Shown here: positions 17,573 through 26,666 of the stretch, in pieces
Layout: every line of letters starts with the position of its first letter
Numbering within the stretch: the first letter of the stretch is position 1
Source of the DNA: Pseudomonas nitroreducens
GTDB taxonomy: Bacteria; Pseudomonadota; Gammaproteobacteria; Pseudomonadales; Pseudomonadaceae
Direction of reading: 5' to 3'
Assembly: GCF_014204515.1 (NCBI RefSeq)
Contig: NZ_JACHLI010000029.1
Location: 1 to 64,000, forward strand
DNA: 64,000 bases
Made by a program: the position numbers and the translations under genes
The notes under the pieces: model-generated
Seen by the model: only the letters and a program-made list of their open reading frames with translations
What the model was told of the DNA's origin: nothing
Database searches by the model: none

Positions 17573-18810
17573 GGAAAGCGTTCCCGACCCTGCTCGCCGG
17601 CAGCCTGCTGCTGGGCGGATGCAACGACTCCGATACCCAGGACCAGCTGGAGCGCAGCCAGGCGTTCTTCCGCCAGCACCCGCTGCCGGCGCTGCAGATC
17701 GTTGCGGGCAACGGCAGCTTCGTCCTGCCGCTGCTGCCCGACACCCAGTACTACGCGGAGAACAACCACCGCGAGGGGCACCTGCTGCGCAGCGAGCAGC
17801 GCTATCCGGACCTGCCTTACCCGCCGGCCATGGCGTTCTTCGCCCAGACCTTCTGGCTGGCGAAGAATGCCGAGGCGCTCCAGGTGCCGCTGGTGGTGCA
17901 CCTGGGCGACGTGGTGGAGAACTCCACCGTCGCCAGCCAGTGGCAGACCGCCAGCGGCGCCATGCGCACTCTGGAGGAGCGCGGCGTGCCCTACAGCATC
18001 GTCACCGGCGAGCGCGACGTGCGCAGTGCGGCGACGGCGGATGACCAGCGCTCCTTCCTCGACGAGTTCAAGGACCATTTCGGCCCGCAGCGCGCCGCCT
18101 GGCAGAGCACCTATGTCGGCAGCGATCCCAGGGGCCTGAGCCAGGTCCACCTGTTCCAGCGCTATGGCCAGTCGTTCCTCCTGCTGGCGCTCGACTGGAG
18201 CCCCTCGGAGGCCACCCTGGCCTGGGCCCAGGCGGTACTCGACGAGCACTCGCACATCCCGGCGATCCTGGTTTCGCACAACATCCTGCGGCGCAATGCC
18301 GAAGGCGTGGCGGAGTTGTCCCGCGAGGGCAGCGCCAGTGGTCCGTTGCTCTGGGAGCGGCTGATCCGCCGCAACGACCAGGTGTTCCTCACGCTCAGCG
18401 CCCATGCCGATGGCGCGGCGCATGTGCGGATGCTCAACGACCTGGGGCACAGCGTCGACATGATCATGGTCGACTACCAGCACCAGTACCTGGGCGGCAA
18501 CGGCCTGCTGCAACTGCTGGAGCTGGACCTGCGGCACAACCGCCTGGGGGCGCTGGCGCTGTCGCCCTGGGTGCTGTGGAAGCAGCAGTTCTACCCGCAG
18601 GCCTACCGGCCCTGTGCTTCGCCGCAGGCGCTGGGCGATTGCGACCAGTTGATGCCGCAGGCGTCGCCAGGATGGGACAACCGTTTCCAGATCGAGCTGG
18701 ACTACCAGGCGCGCTTTGCCGGCTTCCAGGGCTACAGCGCGCGCTTGCCGCTACAGAGTGGCACCGCTTCGCTGCTGGAGCAGCTGCAGGCGCAGCTCGC
18801 TCCGCGCTGA
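17569..18810 (+). CDS. Calcineurin-like phosphoesterase lipoprotein with altered active site
   Basis: 413-residue lipoprotein: MRKAFPTLLAGSLLLGGC with lipidated Cys18. It has the metallophosphoesterase framework: 'LPDTQYY' (D58), 'VVHLGDVVEN' (G113-D114, N118) and 'ILVSHNIL'. The usual GNHD motif is GERD (147-150) and the final GHxH is replaced by 'SAHADGAAH', so two metal-ligand positions are changed. It may have lost activity or changed metal use. The GTG start overlaps the glycosyltransferase stop (GTGA). The gene ends one base from the convergent DUF457 gene. Function not recognised beyond fold. Confidence 0.75.
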   Translation: MRKAFPTLLAGSLLLGGCNDSDTQDQLERSQAFFRQHPLPALQIVAGNGSFVLPLLPDTQYYAENNHREGHLLRSEQRYPDLPYPPAMAFFAQTFWLAKNAEALQVPLVVHLGDVVENSTVASQWQTASGAMRTLEERGVPYSIVTGERDVRSAATADDQRSFLDEFKDHFGPQRAAWQSTYVGSDPRGLSQVHLFQRYGQSFLLLALDWSPSEATLAWAQAVLDEHSHIPAILVSHNILRRNAEGVAELSREGSASGPLLWERLIRRNDQVFLTLSAHADGAAHVRMLNDLGHSVDMIMVDYQHQYLGGNGLLQLLELDLRHNRLGALALSPWVLWKQQFYPQAYRPCASPQALGDCDQLMPQASPGWDNRFQIELDYQARFAGFQGYSARLPLQSGTASLLEQLQAQLAPR

Positions 18811-18811
18811 A

Positions 18812-19348
18812 TCAGGCGTCGCGGCGCAGCAGGCGACGCAGGCCGATGCCGCCCAGGGCCAGCAACAGGCAGGGCAGCCAGACCCAGCGCGCTTCCGAGA
18901 TCAGCACTTCGACGCCGCGCGCGCTGAGGAAGCGCGACAGGCCGATGGGCGAGACTTCGATCGGGTGGAAGGGCAGGAAGTAGCGCTGCTCGCTCCACGG
19001 CCAGAACCAGGCGACCCCCAGGCCGCCATCGGTCATGGCGTCCAGCACACTGTGCGAGGCGGTCGCCAGGCCGATCCACAGGCCGGCCTTCAGCGGGCCG
19101 CTATCGAGCAGGCGGCAGCACAGCGCGCCGAGCACTCCGATGCACGCGGCGAACAGCAGCGAATGGCTGAAACCGCGGTGGCCGAAGGCGTCGTGGTAGG
19201 CGATGCCGAGCTTGAAGGCGACCACGTCGAGGTCGGGCAGGCAGGCGGCAAGCATGCCTGCCAGCAGCAGGCGCGGCGGGATGAAGCGCGAGCCGAGCGC
19301 CAGGCCGACGGCCAGCGCCGGCAGGGGATGGGTGATCAGGGTGGTCAT
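18812..19348 (-). CDS. DUF457 / YdjM-type inner-membrane metal-dependent hydrolase
   Basis: 178-residue polytopic membrane protein of the DUF457 (YdjM-like) family. Diagnostic sequence: 'LPDLDVVAFKLGIAYHDAFGHRGFSHSLLF', with the DLD and HRGFSHS motifs likely to bind a metal, and a second 'ATASHSVLDAMTDGG'. The ATG at 19348 begins MTTLITHPLPAL. E. coli YdjM is LexA-regulated; I saw no LexA box upstream here. The physiological substrate of the family is not known. Confidence 0.85.
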   Translation of the reverse strand: MTTLITHPLPALAVGLALGSRFIPPRLLLAGMLAACLPDLDVVAFKLGIAYHDAFGHRGFSHSLLFAACIGVLGALCCRLLDSGPLKAGLWIGLATASHSVLDAMTDGGLGVAWFWPWSEQRYFLPFHPIEVSPIGLSRFLSARGVEVLISEARWVWLPCLLLALGGIGLRRLLRRDA

Positions 19349-19398
19349 GGAATCCGTTCCACGTGGGGCCGGGCGGCCCCCGTCTCTCTTATTGCGGG

Positions 19399-20955
19399 TC
19401 AGGTGGTGCGCAGTGCGCGCATGCGCGACAGCTGGCGTTCGAGCATCGAAGGATAAGGCTCTTTCAGCCACTCCACACAGCAGGCATTTTCCGGGCTGGC
19501 GATCGGACGGATGCGTGCGCGCTCGCGGACTTTTTCGTCGTCGCCGATGGATTTCTCCACCAGCAGCAGGTTGCGGCTGTGCTGGCTGAGGGCCAGGGCG
19601 TCCTGGGCGGCGCTGTCCTGCAGCAGCTCGGCCTGCTCCAGGTCGGCGACGTCCTCGCCCAGCACCAGGCCCAGTTGCAGTTGCAGGGTAATGCCGCTGT
19701 CGGCCACCTCGATCTGCAGGGCATGGCCCAGGGCACGCATCAGCTCGCCGCAGCACAGCGCGTTGGTGAGGAATTCCTCGTCCTGGTCGCGGCTGTGGAA
19801 GAGGATCAGGCTGCCGCCGTCGCTGAGGGTGTACAGCGTGCCCTTGTACAGGCGCGCGGCCTGTTCCAGGCAGTCACGGTAGCGCTCCAGCAGGTCCACC
19901 AGACGCGCGCGGGGCAGGCGGCGCAGCTGTTCCTGGGCGCCCAGCTGCACGGCCAGCACGGCGCTGGTGCCGGCGGAAACCGGCTCCGGCTCGGCTTCGG
20001 GCTCTTCCTCGACGCCGATCTCGTCGTCGGTCTCATCCTCAGCCAGTGCCGCGAATTCTTCCTCGGGGAAGTCGTCATCGGCGCTGGGTTTGCGGCGGGC
20101 TGCGGGGGCGAGCAGTTCGTCGTCGGAGAAGATGTTTTCGTCGAATTCGTGCTCATCGCCGGCCTGGACGTCACCCAGTGCGGGCTCCTTGGCGGCGGCC
20201 TTGGGCGCAGCCTTCGGCCGCGGCGCAGGGGCACTGACCACCGGCTCGGGCGCTGGCGGCTTCTCCGGTACCAGGCGCGACTGCAGCTGGCGCGCGAGGT
20301 CGCCGATCTCGTTCTGCAGGTCGGCGCCCGGCGCGGGGTCGTCCGGGTCGCGCAGCCAGACACGAAGCTGTAACAGGGGTGTGGAAATCTGCCGGCCCAG
20401 ACGCAGACCGAAGGTCAGCGTGAGCAGCAGCAGGATCAGGCTGATCAGCCCCATGCTCTGCAGGCTGACGGTCATCGGCTGCTCGAACTGGTGCATGTCG
20501 AGGCTGATGCGCAGGTGCCCGGCGATCACTTCCTGGAAGGTGATGGGCGTGGAGTACAGGCCCTCGGCATCACCCAGCAGGCCCTGCTTGGGGCGGGTGC
20601 CGGATTCGGCGAGGATGCGGTTGTCCACGCTGTAGATGGCGGCGTGGGCCACCAGCGGGTTCTTGGTCAGGTTGTTGAGCAGCACGTTGAGGCTGAGGAT
20701 GTCGTTGGACACCAGCAGCTCGGTGGCGGACTGTGCCGTCTGCGTGGTCAGGCTCTGGCCCAGGGCATCGGCCTGCTGCTGCATGGCCTGCTTGAACTGC
20801 ATGCCCATCACCCAGGCGTAGATCACCAGGGCGGCGGCCACCAGCAGCAGACCGTGGATGGCGATCCGCAAGGCGATCGGCACGCGGCGCTGGCGCAGGG
20901 CGTGGAAGAGCAGCAGGAAGAAATTGTCGGGCTTGACGGAGGTGGGCCGGGTCAC
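19399..20955 (-). CDS. AhpA/YtjB family membrane protein with cyclase-like C-terminal domain
   Basis: 518-residue protein in the position of E. coli smp/ytjB, divergent from serB. Order: TM1 ('IAIHGLLLVAAALVIYAWVMG'), a periplasmic sensor-like segment, TM2 ('LISLILLLLTLTFGL'), a HAMP-like linker, an acidic/Pro-rich disordered stretch of about 150 residues, and a globular C-terminal domain. That domain ('LVDLLERYRDCLEQAARLYKGTLYTLSDGGSLILF', then 'LQLGLVLGEDVADL') resembles a class III nucleotide cyclase fold without the catalytic Asp pair. The GTG at 20955 (MTRPTSVKPDNFF) is preferred to an ATG at 21039 from family length; its ribosome-binding site is weak. Confidence 0.78.
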   Translation of the reverse strand: MTRPTSVKPDNFFLLLFHALRQRRVPIALRIAIHGLLLVAAALVIYAWVMGMQFKQAMQQQADALGQSLTTQTAQSATELLVSNDILSLNVLLNNLTKNPLVAHAAIYSVDNRILAESGTRPKQGLLGDAEGLYSTPITFQEVIAGHLRISLDMHQFEQPMTVSLQSMGLISLILLLLTLTFGLRLGRQISTPLLQLRVWLRDPDDPAPGADLQNEIGDLARQLQSRLVPEKPPAPEPVVSAPAPRPKAAPKAAAKEPALGDVQAGDEHEFDENIFSDDELLAPAARRKPSADDDFPEEEFAALAEDETDDEIGVEEEPEAEPEPVSAGTSAVLAVQLGAQEQLRRLPRARLVDLLERYRDCLEQAARLYKGTLYTLSDGGSLILFHSRDQDEEFLTNALCCGELMRALGHALQIEVADSGITLQLQLGLVLGEDVADLEQAELLQDSAAQDALALSQHSRNLLLVEKSIGDDEKVRERARIRPIASPENACCVEWLKEPYPSMLERQLSRMRALRTT

Positions 20956-21179
20956 AGCGGGCTCGGTCTTCTTTAAGGGCAGATGCCGGGCAGTATAACG
21001 AGGCCCTACCGGGGGGCAAAGCGCCGCAGGCGCTGTCAAGGCGGCGAAAGTCGGCGTGGGCCGCCGAACCTGCGTCCATTCCGATCGACGGCGCCGTGCT
21101 TCCAGGGGGCGAGCGGAGCATCCGCCGGCGGTGAAAGCAGGTAGAATGTCGGCCTTTTTTCCATGGCGGAGACAGCGCC

Positions 21180-22391
21180 TTGCGCGAGATCGTCCTGATC
21201 AACATCACCGGGGAAGACCGCCCCGGCCTCACCGCGGCCATTACCGGCGTCCTCGCCCAGGGCGGCGTGAACATCCTCGACATCGGCCAGGCGGTGATCC
21301 ATGACACCCTGTCCTTCGGCATCCTGGTGGAAATCCCGGATGACGAGCGGGCCAAGTCGGTGCTCAAGGACGTGCTGTTCACGGCCTACAAGCTCGACCA
21401 GCAGGTGCGCTTCACGCCGGTGTCCGAAGACGATTACCGCCTGTGGGTCGGTGGCCAGGGCAAGCCCCGCCACATCGTCACCCTGCTGACCCGGCGGGTG
21501 ACCGCCGAGCAGTTGCAGCGGGTCAGCTCGATCACCGCCAAGTACGGCCTGAACATCGACCAGATCGATCGCCTGTCCGGGCGCATGCCGCTGGACATGC
21601 CGGCCGACCAGGGCAAGGGCTGCATCGAGTTCTCCGTGCGTGGCGAGCCCGCCAATCCGGCCGCCCTGCGCGCCGAGTTCCTCAGCGTGGCCCAGGAGCT
21701 CAACGTCGACATCGCCTTCCAGCAGGATTCGGTGTTCCGCCGCAACCGTCGCCTGGCGGTGTTCGACATGGACTCGACGCTGATCGAGGCCGAGGTGATC
21801 GACGAGCTGGCCAAGGCCGCCGGCGTCGGCGAGCAGGTCTCGGAAATCACCGAGCGCGCCATGCGCGGCGAGCTGGATTTCCGCGCCAGCTTCAAGGAGC
21901 GCCTGGCGTTGCTGCAGGGCCTCTCCGAGGACGTGCTGGAAGAGATCGGCGCGTCGCTGCGTCTGACCGAGGGCGCCGAGACCCTGTTCGCCGAACTCAA
22001 GCGCCTGGGCTACAAGACTGCGATCCTTTCCGGCGGTTTCAGCTACTTCGCCAAGCAGCTGCAGGCCAAGCTGGGGATCGACTACGTGTTCGCCAACGAA
22101 CTGCAGATCGTCGACGGTAAGCTGACCGGCGTGGCCATCGAGCCCATCGTCGACGCCCAGCGCAAGGCCGACCTGCTGCGCGAGCTGGCGGCGAAGGAAG
22201 GCCTGCAGCTTGAACAGACGATTGCCGTGGGCGACGGCGCCAACGACCTGCCGATGCTCGGCCTGGCCGGCCTGGGCGTGGCCTTCCGCGCCAAGCCGCT
22301 GGTCAAGCAGTCGGCCAAGCAGGCGATCTCCACCCTCGGGCTGGATGGCATCCTCTATCTGCTGGGCTTCCGTGACCGCGAAGGCGCCTGA
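21180..22391 (+). CDS. serB: Phosphoserine phosphatase SerB
   Basis: Last step of serine synthesis. 403 residues: two ACT-type domains (about 1-170), then a HAD phosphatase domain with 'FDMDSTLIEAEVID' (nucleophile D196, acid/base D198), 'ILSGGFSYFA' and 'VGDGANDLPML'. The start is TTG at 21180 after GGCGGAGACAG; the encoded MREIVLINITGEDRPGLT is the conserved N-terminus. A TAGAAT box at 21142-21147 could be the -10 of its promoter, but no good -35 is visible. It is followed by a strong terminator. Confidence 0.97.
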   Translation: MREIVLINITGEDRPGLTAAITGVLAQGGVNILDIGQAVIHDTLSFGILVEIPDDERAKSVLKDVLFTAYKLDQQVRFTPVSEDDYRLWVGGQGKPRHIVTLLTRRVTAEQLQRVSSITAKYGLNIDQIDRLSGRMPLDMPADQGKGCIEFSVRGEPANPAALRAEFLSVAQELNVDIAFQQDSVFRRNRRLAVFDMDSTLIEAEVIDELAKAAGVGEQVSEITERAMRGELDFRASFKERLALLQGLSEDVLEEIGASLRLTEGAETLFAELKRLGYKTAILSGGFSYFAKQLQAKLGIDYVFANELQIVDGKLTGVAIEPIVDAQRKADLLRELAAKEGLQLEQTIAVGDGANDLPMLGLAGLGVAFRAKPLVKQSAKQAISTLGLDGILYLLGFRDREGA

Positions 22392-22410
22392 CTGGCGCTG
22401 CTCAACGCCG

Positions 22411-22447
22411 GAATGAAAAAGCCGCCCCTTGGGGCGGCTTTTTTGTT
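22411..22447. terminator. Bidirectional intrinsic terminator between serB and fimX
   Basis: AGCCGCCCC (22421-22429), TT loop, GGGGCGGCT (22432-22440), with AAAA before and TTTTT after. It can stop transcription from both the serB and the fimX side. Confidence 0.9.
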
Positions 22448-22476
22448 TGGCATGGGCACGCTGTGAAGTGAACCCG

Positions 22477-22537
22477 ATCGCGGACAGAGTCCGCTCCTAC
22501 GCCAAGGCCGGACGTAGGAGCGGACTCCGTCCGCGAT
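22477..22537. repeat. REP doublet (REPIN) between serB and fimX
   Basis: Two 25-base arms (22477-22501 and 22513-22537) are inverted copies of the GTAGGAGCGGAC...GTCCGCGAT REP variant with an 11-base spacer. One mismatch pair lies in the REP centre (ACAGAGT against ACTCCGT). Confidence 0.92.
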
Positions 22538-22570
22538 GGTTTCTCCCCCAATGCCGAAACTGCACGGTGA

Positions 22571-24655
22571 CTACTCGTCCGACGCGAAGTCGTAGTCCAT
22601 CGCCTGGCTCGGGCCCTGCAGGTAGCGGCCCTGGATGTAGTTGGCGCCGGCCTGCCAGAGCGTGGCCAGGGCGCTGGCGCTTTCCACCATGGGCACGATG
22701 GTCAGCTTGGCCTGGGCATGCAGGCTGGCCATCAGGGTCTTGAGGTTTTCCTGGTTCTCGGCGGCGCTCAGGTCCTGCACGTAGGAGCCGTCGACCTTCA
22801 CGAAGTCGACATTCATGTGCTTGAGCGTGTTGAACGGGTTCAGCGCGCAACCGAACTGGCACAGGGCGATCTGGCAGTGCAGCTCGGCCAGGCCCTGGCT
22901 GAGCGCCTTGGCCTGGCGCAGGTAGGCGATGGCGTCCGGCTCGTTGATCTGCACGATCAGCGCATCGGCCGGCAGGCGCGAAGCCTTCAGCGCCACGCTG
23001 AGCCACGGCAGCAGCTCGGGGTCCTGCAGGCTGGGGCCGGAGAGGTGCACGAACAGCTTGGTCTCGTGGCCCTTGGCACGGTGCTCGGAGAGCAGCTTGA
23101 TCGAGTTGAGCAGCACCCAGCGGTCGATCTTCTCCGACAGCCCGGCAGTCTTCGCCGCATTGAGGAAGTCCGCCGGCGGCACTTCCTCGCCCTGCGGATT
23201 GAGCAGGCGCAGCAGCACTTCGTAGTGTTCGTGGGTATCGCCGCGCAGGCTGATGATCGGCTGGAACAGCAGGCGGAAGCTGTTCTGCTCCAGCGCCTGG
23301 CGGATGATCGCGGCGATATCGCCGCGGTAGGCGGCGGCGGCCAGTTCATCGGCCGGGTTGTAGGTCTTCAGGCCGTTGCCGTCCTTCTGCGCCACTTCGT
23401 CGGCGGCGCGATGGGCGCGCTCGATGACGTCCTGGGCGCGGGTGGTCTTCTCGTCCAGGCCGGCGACGCCGATGGACAGGGTGACCTGGGCGGTGCGGCC
23501 GTGGATGTCGAACAGGTGGCTCTCGACCTTCTTCAGCAGTGCCTGGAAGCGCGCCCCGGATTGCTCCGGGTCTTCCCCTGGCAGCAGCACGGCAAACACG
23601 TCGTCGCTCAGGCGCGCCAGTTGCGCCTGTTCGGGGAACTGGCCGCGCAGCAGGTTGCCCAGGTCGGCCAGCAGCAGGTCGATACTGGCCACGCCGAGGT
23701 TGAGCTGCAGGGCCTGGGCGCGGTCCAGCTGCATGTAGGCGAAGGTCGCCGGCTGGCCGGCGGTCACTGCGCGCTCCACGGCGCTGTCCATCAGGTCGAG
23801 GAAGTGCGCGCGGTTGTACAGGCCGGTGACCAGGTCCTGGCTGCTGACTTCGCGCAGCTTCTCTTCGAGCTGGGCGTTGTCGGTCTCGGCGCGGATCACT
23901 ACCTGGATGCACGGCTCGCCGTCGTAGGTGGCCGGCGAGAAGGTCATGCGCGCGGCAAAGGCCTGGCCGTCGCTGCGGATGCCGCTGCAGGCCAGCTCGA
24001 CGTTGTCTTCGCCGCTTTCCTTGGTGAGGTGGTAGCCCTTGAGGAAATCCTTGAAGTTGCCCTGGTCGCAGCCGGCGATCAGGTCGATCATCGGCATGCC
24101 TTCCAGTTCCTCGGCGTCCTCGTAGCCGAACAGGCCGACGTAGGCGCGGTTGGCGTAGATGTGCATGCCGTCGTGGACGTAGGTGATGGCGTCCACCGAG
24201 CTGTCGAGCAACAACTGGCAGCGCTTCTCCGCTTCGCGCAGGGCGACTTCGGCGGAGCGTCGCGCGCGGCGCTCCTCGAGGTTGGCCAGCTCGCGGTTGG
24301 CTACCAGGATCAGGCGTTCATCCTCGCCCTGCGGCAGGGCATCCTGGGCGCCGAGTGCGAGGGCCTCGGTGACGGCGTCGGAATCGTTGCCGCCGACCAG
24401 CTGGATGAAGGGGATGTCCTTGGCCTGACGACGGATCGCGCCCAGCGCTTCGCTGGGATCCAGCGCCTCGGCTTCGGGGGCGGCGATCAGCAGGTCCCAG
24501 CCCTGGGGCAGGACGTCCGTCAGGTCTTCACTGGAAGTGATGCGGTGGACGCGGGTCGCACGACCGGCGTTGCGGAACAGGCTGACCAGGCGCTCGGCTT
24601 CGTTCTGCGAGTCTTCCAGGATCAGCAGGCGGATGGTTTTCTTTTCATTGGCCAT
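22571..24655 (-). CDS. fimX: c-di-GMP effector FimX (REC-PAS-degenerate GGDEF-EAL)
   Basis: 694-residue regulator of type IV pilus assembly and twitching, polar in P. aeruginosa. Domains: REC-like (about 8-125), PAS (145-260), GGDEF-like (270-430) and EAL-like (440-690). The GGDEF site reads SDDVF (350-354) and the EAL motif is EVL (479-481), so it is neither an active cyclase nor a phosphodiesterase; known FimX binds c-di-GMP through the degenerate EAL domain. The REC domain lacks a normal acceptor-site context. The gene lies 65 bases after fimW on the same strand and probably shares its transcript. Confidence 0.95.
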   Translation of the reverse strand: MANEKKTIRLLILEDSQNEAERLVSLFRNAGRATRVHRITSSEDLTDVLPQGWDLLIAAPEAEALDPSEALGAIRRQAKDIPFIQLVGGNDSDAVTEALALGAQDALPQGEDERLILVANRELANLEERRARRSAEVALREAEKRCQLLLDSSVDAITYVHDGMHIYANRAYVGLFGYEDAEELEGMPMIDLIAGCDQGNFKDFLKGYHLTKESGEDNVELACSGIRSDGQAFAARMTFSPATYDGEPCIQVVIRAETDNAQLEEKLREVSSQDLVTGLYNRAHFLDLMDSAVERAVTAGQPATFAYMQLDRAQALQLNLGVASIDLLLADLGNLLRGQFPEQAQLARLSDDVFAVLLPGEDPEQSGARFQALLKKVESHLFDIHGRTAQVTLSIGVAGLDEKTTRAQDVIERAHRAADEVAQKDGNGLKTYNPADELAAAAYRGDIAAIIRQALEQNSFRLLFQPIISLRGDTHEHYEVLLRLLNPQGEEVPPADFLNAAKTAGLSEKIDRWVLLNSIKLLSEHRAKGHETKLFVHLSGPSLQDPELLPWLSVALKASRLPADALIVQINEPDAIAYLRQAKALSQGLAELHCQIALCQFGCALNPFNTLKHMNVDFVKVDGSYVQDLSAAENQENLKTLMASLHAQAKLTIVPMVESASALATLWQAGANYIQGRYLQGPSQAMDYDFASDE

Positions 24656-24720
24656 GGGGAAGGCTGCTTATACCGCGCTGGACGGCAGCAAAAAGGCGAC
24701 GAATGGGAAGTCTCCGGAAT

Positions 24721-26529
24721 CTACAGAGACTTCCACAGCGAGTCAAAGTCTTCCTCCCCGCCAGGCCCACGAGCGTTCGGTGCTGTGATGGGCTTATCGC
24801 TCGGGGCGCCCGCCGCGTCCTGCGCCTGGTATTCGAACTGGGTGAAGCTGGCAGTGGCGGTGACCTTGCGCGTCAGGCTGGCGCGGCGCTCGTCGCCCTG
24901 CAGGTTGATCTGCACGCGGTTGCCTTCCTGGAAGGGCAGGCGCGGGGTGATGACGGTGGCCGGGCGGGAGATCGCGGCGATTTCCGGCAGCAGCAGGGCG
25001 CGCAGGTACTGGCTGCCCTGTTCGGTCTTGCGCAGCAGTTGCAGGCCGCAGGGCTGGGCCAGCGGAGCGATCAGCTCGATGCCCATCTGCGTGCCGCCAC
25101 CGCGTACCTGGCGGATCCAGCGCACCACGGCGATGCTCCAGCTCTGCTCCGGGGAATCCTGGATGCCGAGCAGTTCACCGGCCTGCAGCTGGCTGGGGAT
25201 TTCCTTCGGCCAGGTCAGGCAGTAGCCGCCGGGGCTGTGGTTGACGATGGCCAGGGTGTAGATCGGGTAGTCGTCGCGCGGGGTTTCCTGCGTCGAGCTG
25301 ACGCCGGTGTCTTCGCTGCTGCGCGGCGCGGTGTATTCGATTTCCTCCAGCGGCATGCCGGGCTGCCAGTCGTTGACCTTCTGCGCATCGAAGGCGCTGG
25401 ACCAGGCATCGTTGGTCTCCGCCTTGAAGGAGGGGGCCTGCTCCTGCACCTGGATCTTCAGTACGTCGGCGAAGCTGCGGCGCCCGGCGAGGAAGTAGTG
25501 CAGGGCGCTCATGCCGATGCACAGGGTCAGCTGGCCCTGGCCGGGGGTGCGGTTGAAGGTGCGTTCGGCGATGTCGCCCCAGGCCGCCGCGAGGTGCTGC
25601 AGCAGGTCGATGCTGACGCCTTCGGGGACCTTCAGGCGCGCCTTGGGACGGTCCTCGGCGCTGAGCATCAGGTATTCGCGGATCTGGTCCACCAGCGGTT
25701 GCGGGTCGATGCCCAGGCCGCCGCCGAGATCGCTTTCCTTGAACAGGGTGCGGTAGCGCGGCGGGCCGTCGACCTGCGGCATCACCACGAACAGGGTGGA
25801 GGGCTGGTCGGCGGCCTGCACCCTGACCTGCGAGCTCCAGCCTTCGAGGACTTCGGCGACGCGGGCGATGTTGTTCTGGCGCATCTGGTTGCAGCGCGAC
25901 GAGCCGAGCATCAGTGCCACCAGGTAGGACTGCTCGATGGACAGCCCCTGGGACTGCCGCGCCAGGGCATCGCGCACCGGAGTGTTCTGCAGGCCGTGCT
26001 GGCGGGCGAGCTGGTAGAGCTGATGCAGCTCCAGCCAGAGGTGTTCGGGTACCGGGCAGTACAGCTGCGAGGCTCGCACCAGCGGGCCGCAGAGGCTGCG
26101 GATGGCGCGCTGGATGGCGGCGGTCATCACCTGGGCGCGTTCGCGGGTGAAGCGCGATGCCTCGCGCACGGCGATCAGCTTGTAGCCGATGGCCAGGTGG
26201 TTCTGCAGGGCCTGGCAGAGGTTGGCGACCTTGCGCGGACGCTCGTCGAGGACGATGGACTGGTTGAGGAAGTGCCGTTCCAGGTTGTGGCAGACGAAGT
26301 GGACTTCCGGGCGGATCAGTTCCAGCAGTTGCAGGCGCGTCTCCACCGGGAGCTTGAGCTGATTGAGCTCGATCAGCCCCTGGTAGAGCTGGCGCGCGGT
26401 CTCCCCCAGGTTGGCCTTGGGCAGATGGTCCAGCCAGTTTTTCAGCTCGCGCGTGTTGGCGTTGCAGAAACTCAGGCTCTCGTGCGTCGGCGTGGGGACA
26501 CGTAGAAACTGCTGGGGACTGTTGTCCAT
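24721..26529 (-). CDS. fimW: c-di-GMP receptor FimW-like PilZ protein
   Basis: 602-residue protein corresponding, by position next to fimX and by a C-terminal PilZ-like domain, to FimW (PA4958), a c-di-GMP receptor that promotes pilus-dependent surface attachment. Residues 1-390 are largely helical and soluble with no membrane segment. The PilZ signature NxSxxG appears as NHSPGG (430-435) in 'YTLAIVNHSPGGYCLTW'; the preceding RxxxR arginine pair is not obvious. The C-terminus is disordered. The ATG at 26529 has only a distant GGAGA. Gene order fimW-fimX implies a joint c-di-GMP input to type IV pili. Confidence 0.85.
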   Translation of the reverse strand: MDNSPQQFLRVPTPTHESLSFCNANTRELKNWLDHLPKANLGETARQLYQGLIELNQLKLPVETRLQLLELIRPEVHFVCHNLERHFLNQSIVLDERPRKVANLCQALQNHLAIGYKLIAVREASRFTRERAQVMTAAIQRAIRSLCGPLVRASQLYCPVPEHLWLELHQLYQLARQHGLQNTPVRDALARQSQGLSIEQSYLVALMLGSSRCNQMRQNNIARVAEVLEGWSSQVRVQAADQPSTLFVVMPQVDGPPRYRTLFKESDLGGGLGIDPQPLVDQIREYLMLSAEDRPKARLKVPEGVSIDLLQHLAAAWGDIAERTFNRTPGQGQLTLCIGMSALHYFLAGRRSFADVLKIQVQEQAPSFKAETNDAWSSAFDAQKVNDWQPGMPLEEIEYTAPRSSEDTGVSSTQETPRDDYPIYTLAIVNHSPGGYCLTWPKEIPSQLQAGELLGIQDSPEQSWSIAVVRWIRQVRGGGTQMGIELIAPLAQPCGLQLLRKTEQGSQYLRALLLPEIAAISRPATVITPRLPFQEGNRVQINLQGDERRASLTRKVTATASFTQFEYQAQDAAGAPSDKPITAPNARGPGGEEDFDSLWKSL

Positions 26530-26666
26530 GGTTGGAATGGTTTCTCCACAAGCTGGCCCGTTGTACGAGCCAGTTGGTCATAGCTGTCGGCTTTTTCCGA
26601 ACTCTAGCAGCATCCGCCGCCCACCGCAGCCCATCGCCCGGCTGGTGCGACGCTGTATCAGGCGCG

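Noticed and set aside
19349..19398. LexA box upstream of the DUF457 gene
   Set aside because: No CTGT-N8-ACAG pattern is present, although the E. coli family member is LexA-regulated.
22718..25225. An 835-codon plus-strand open frame across fimX and fimW
   Set aside because: Spans two well-supported minus-strand genes and their gap; no recognisable domain.
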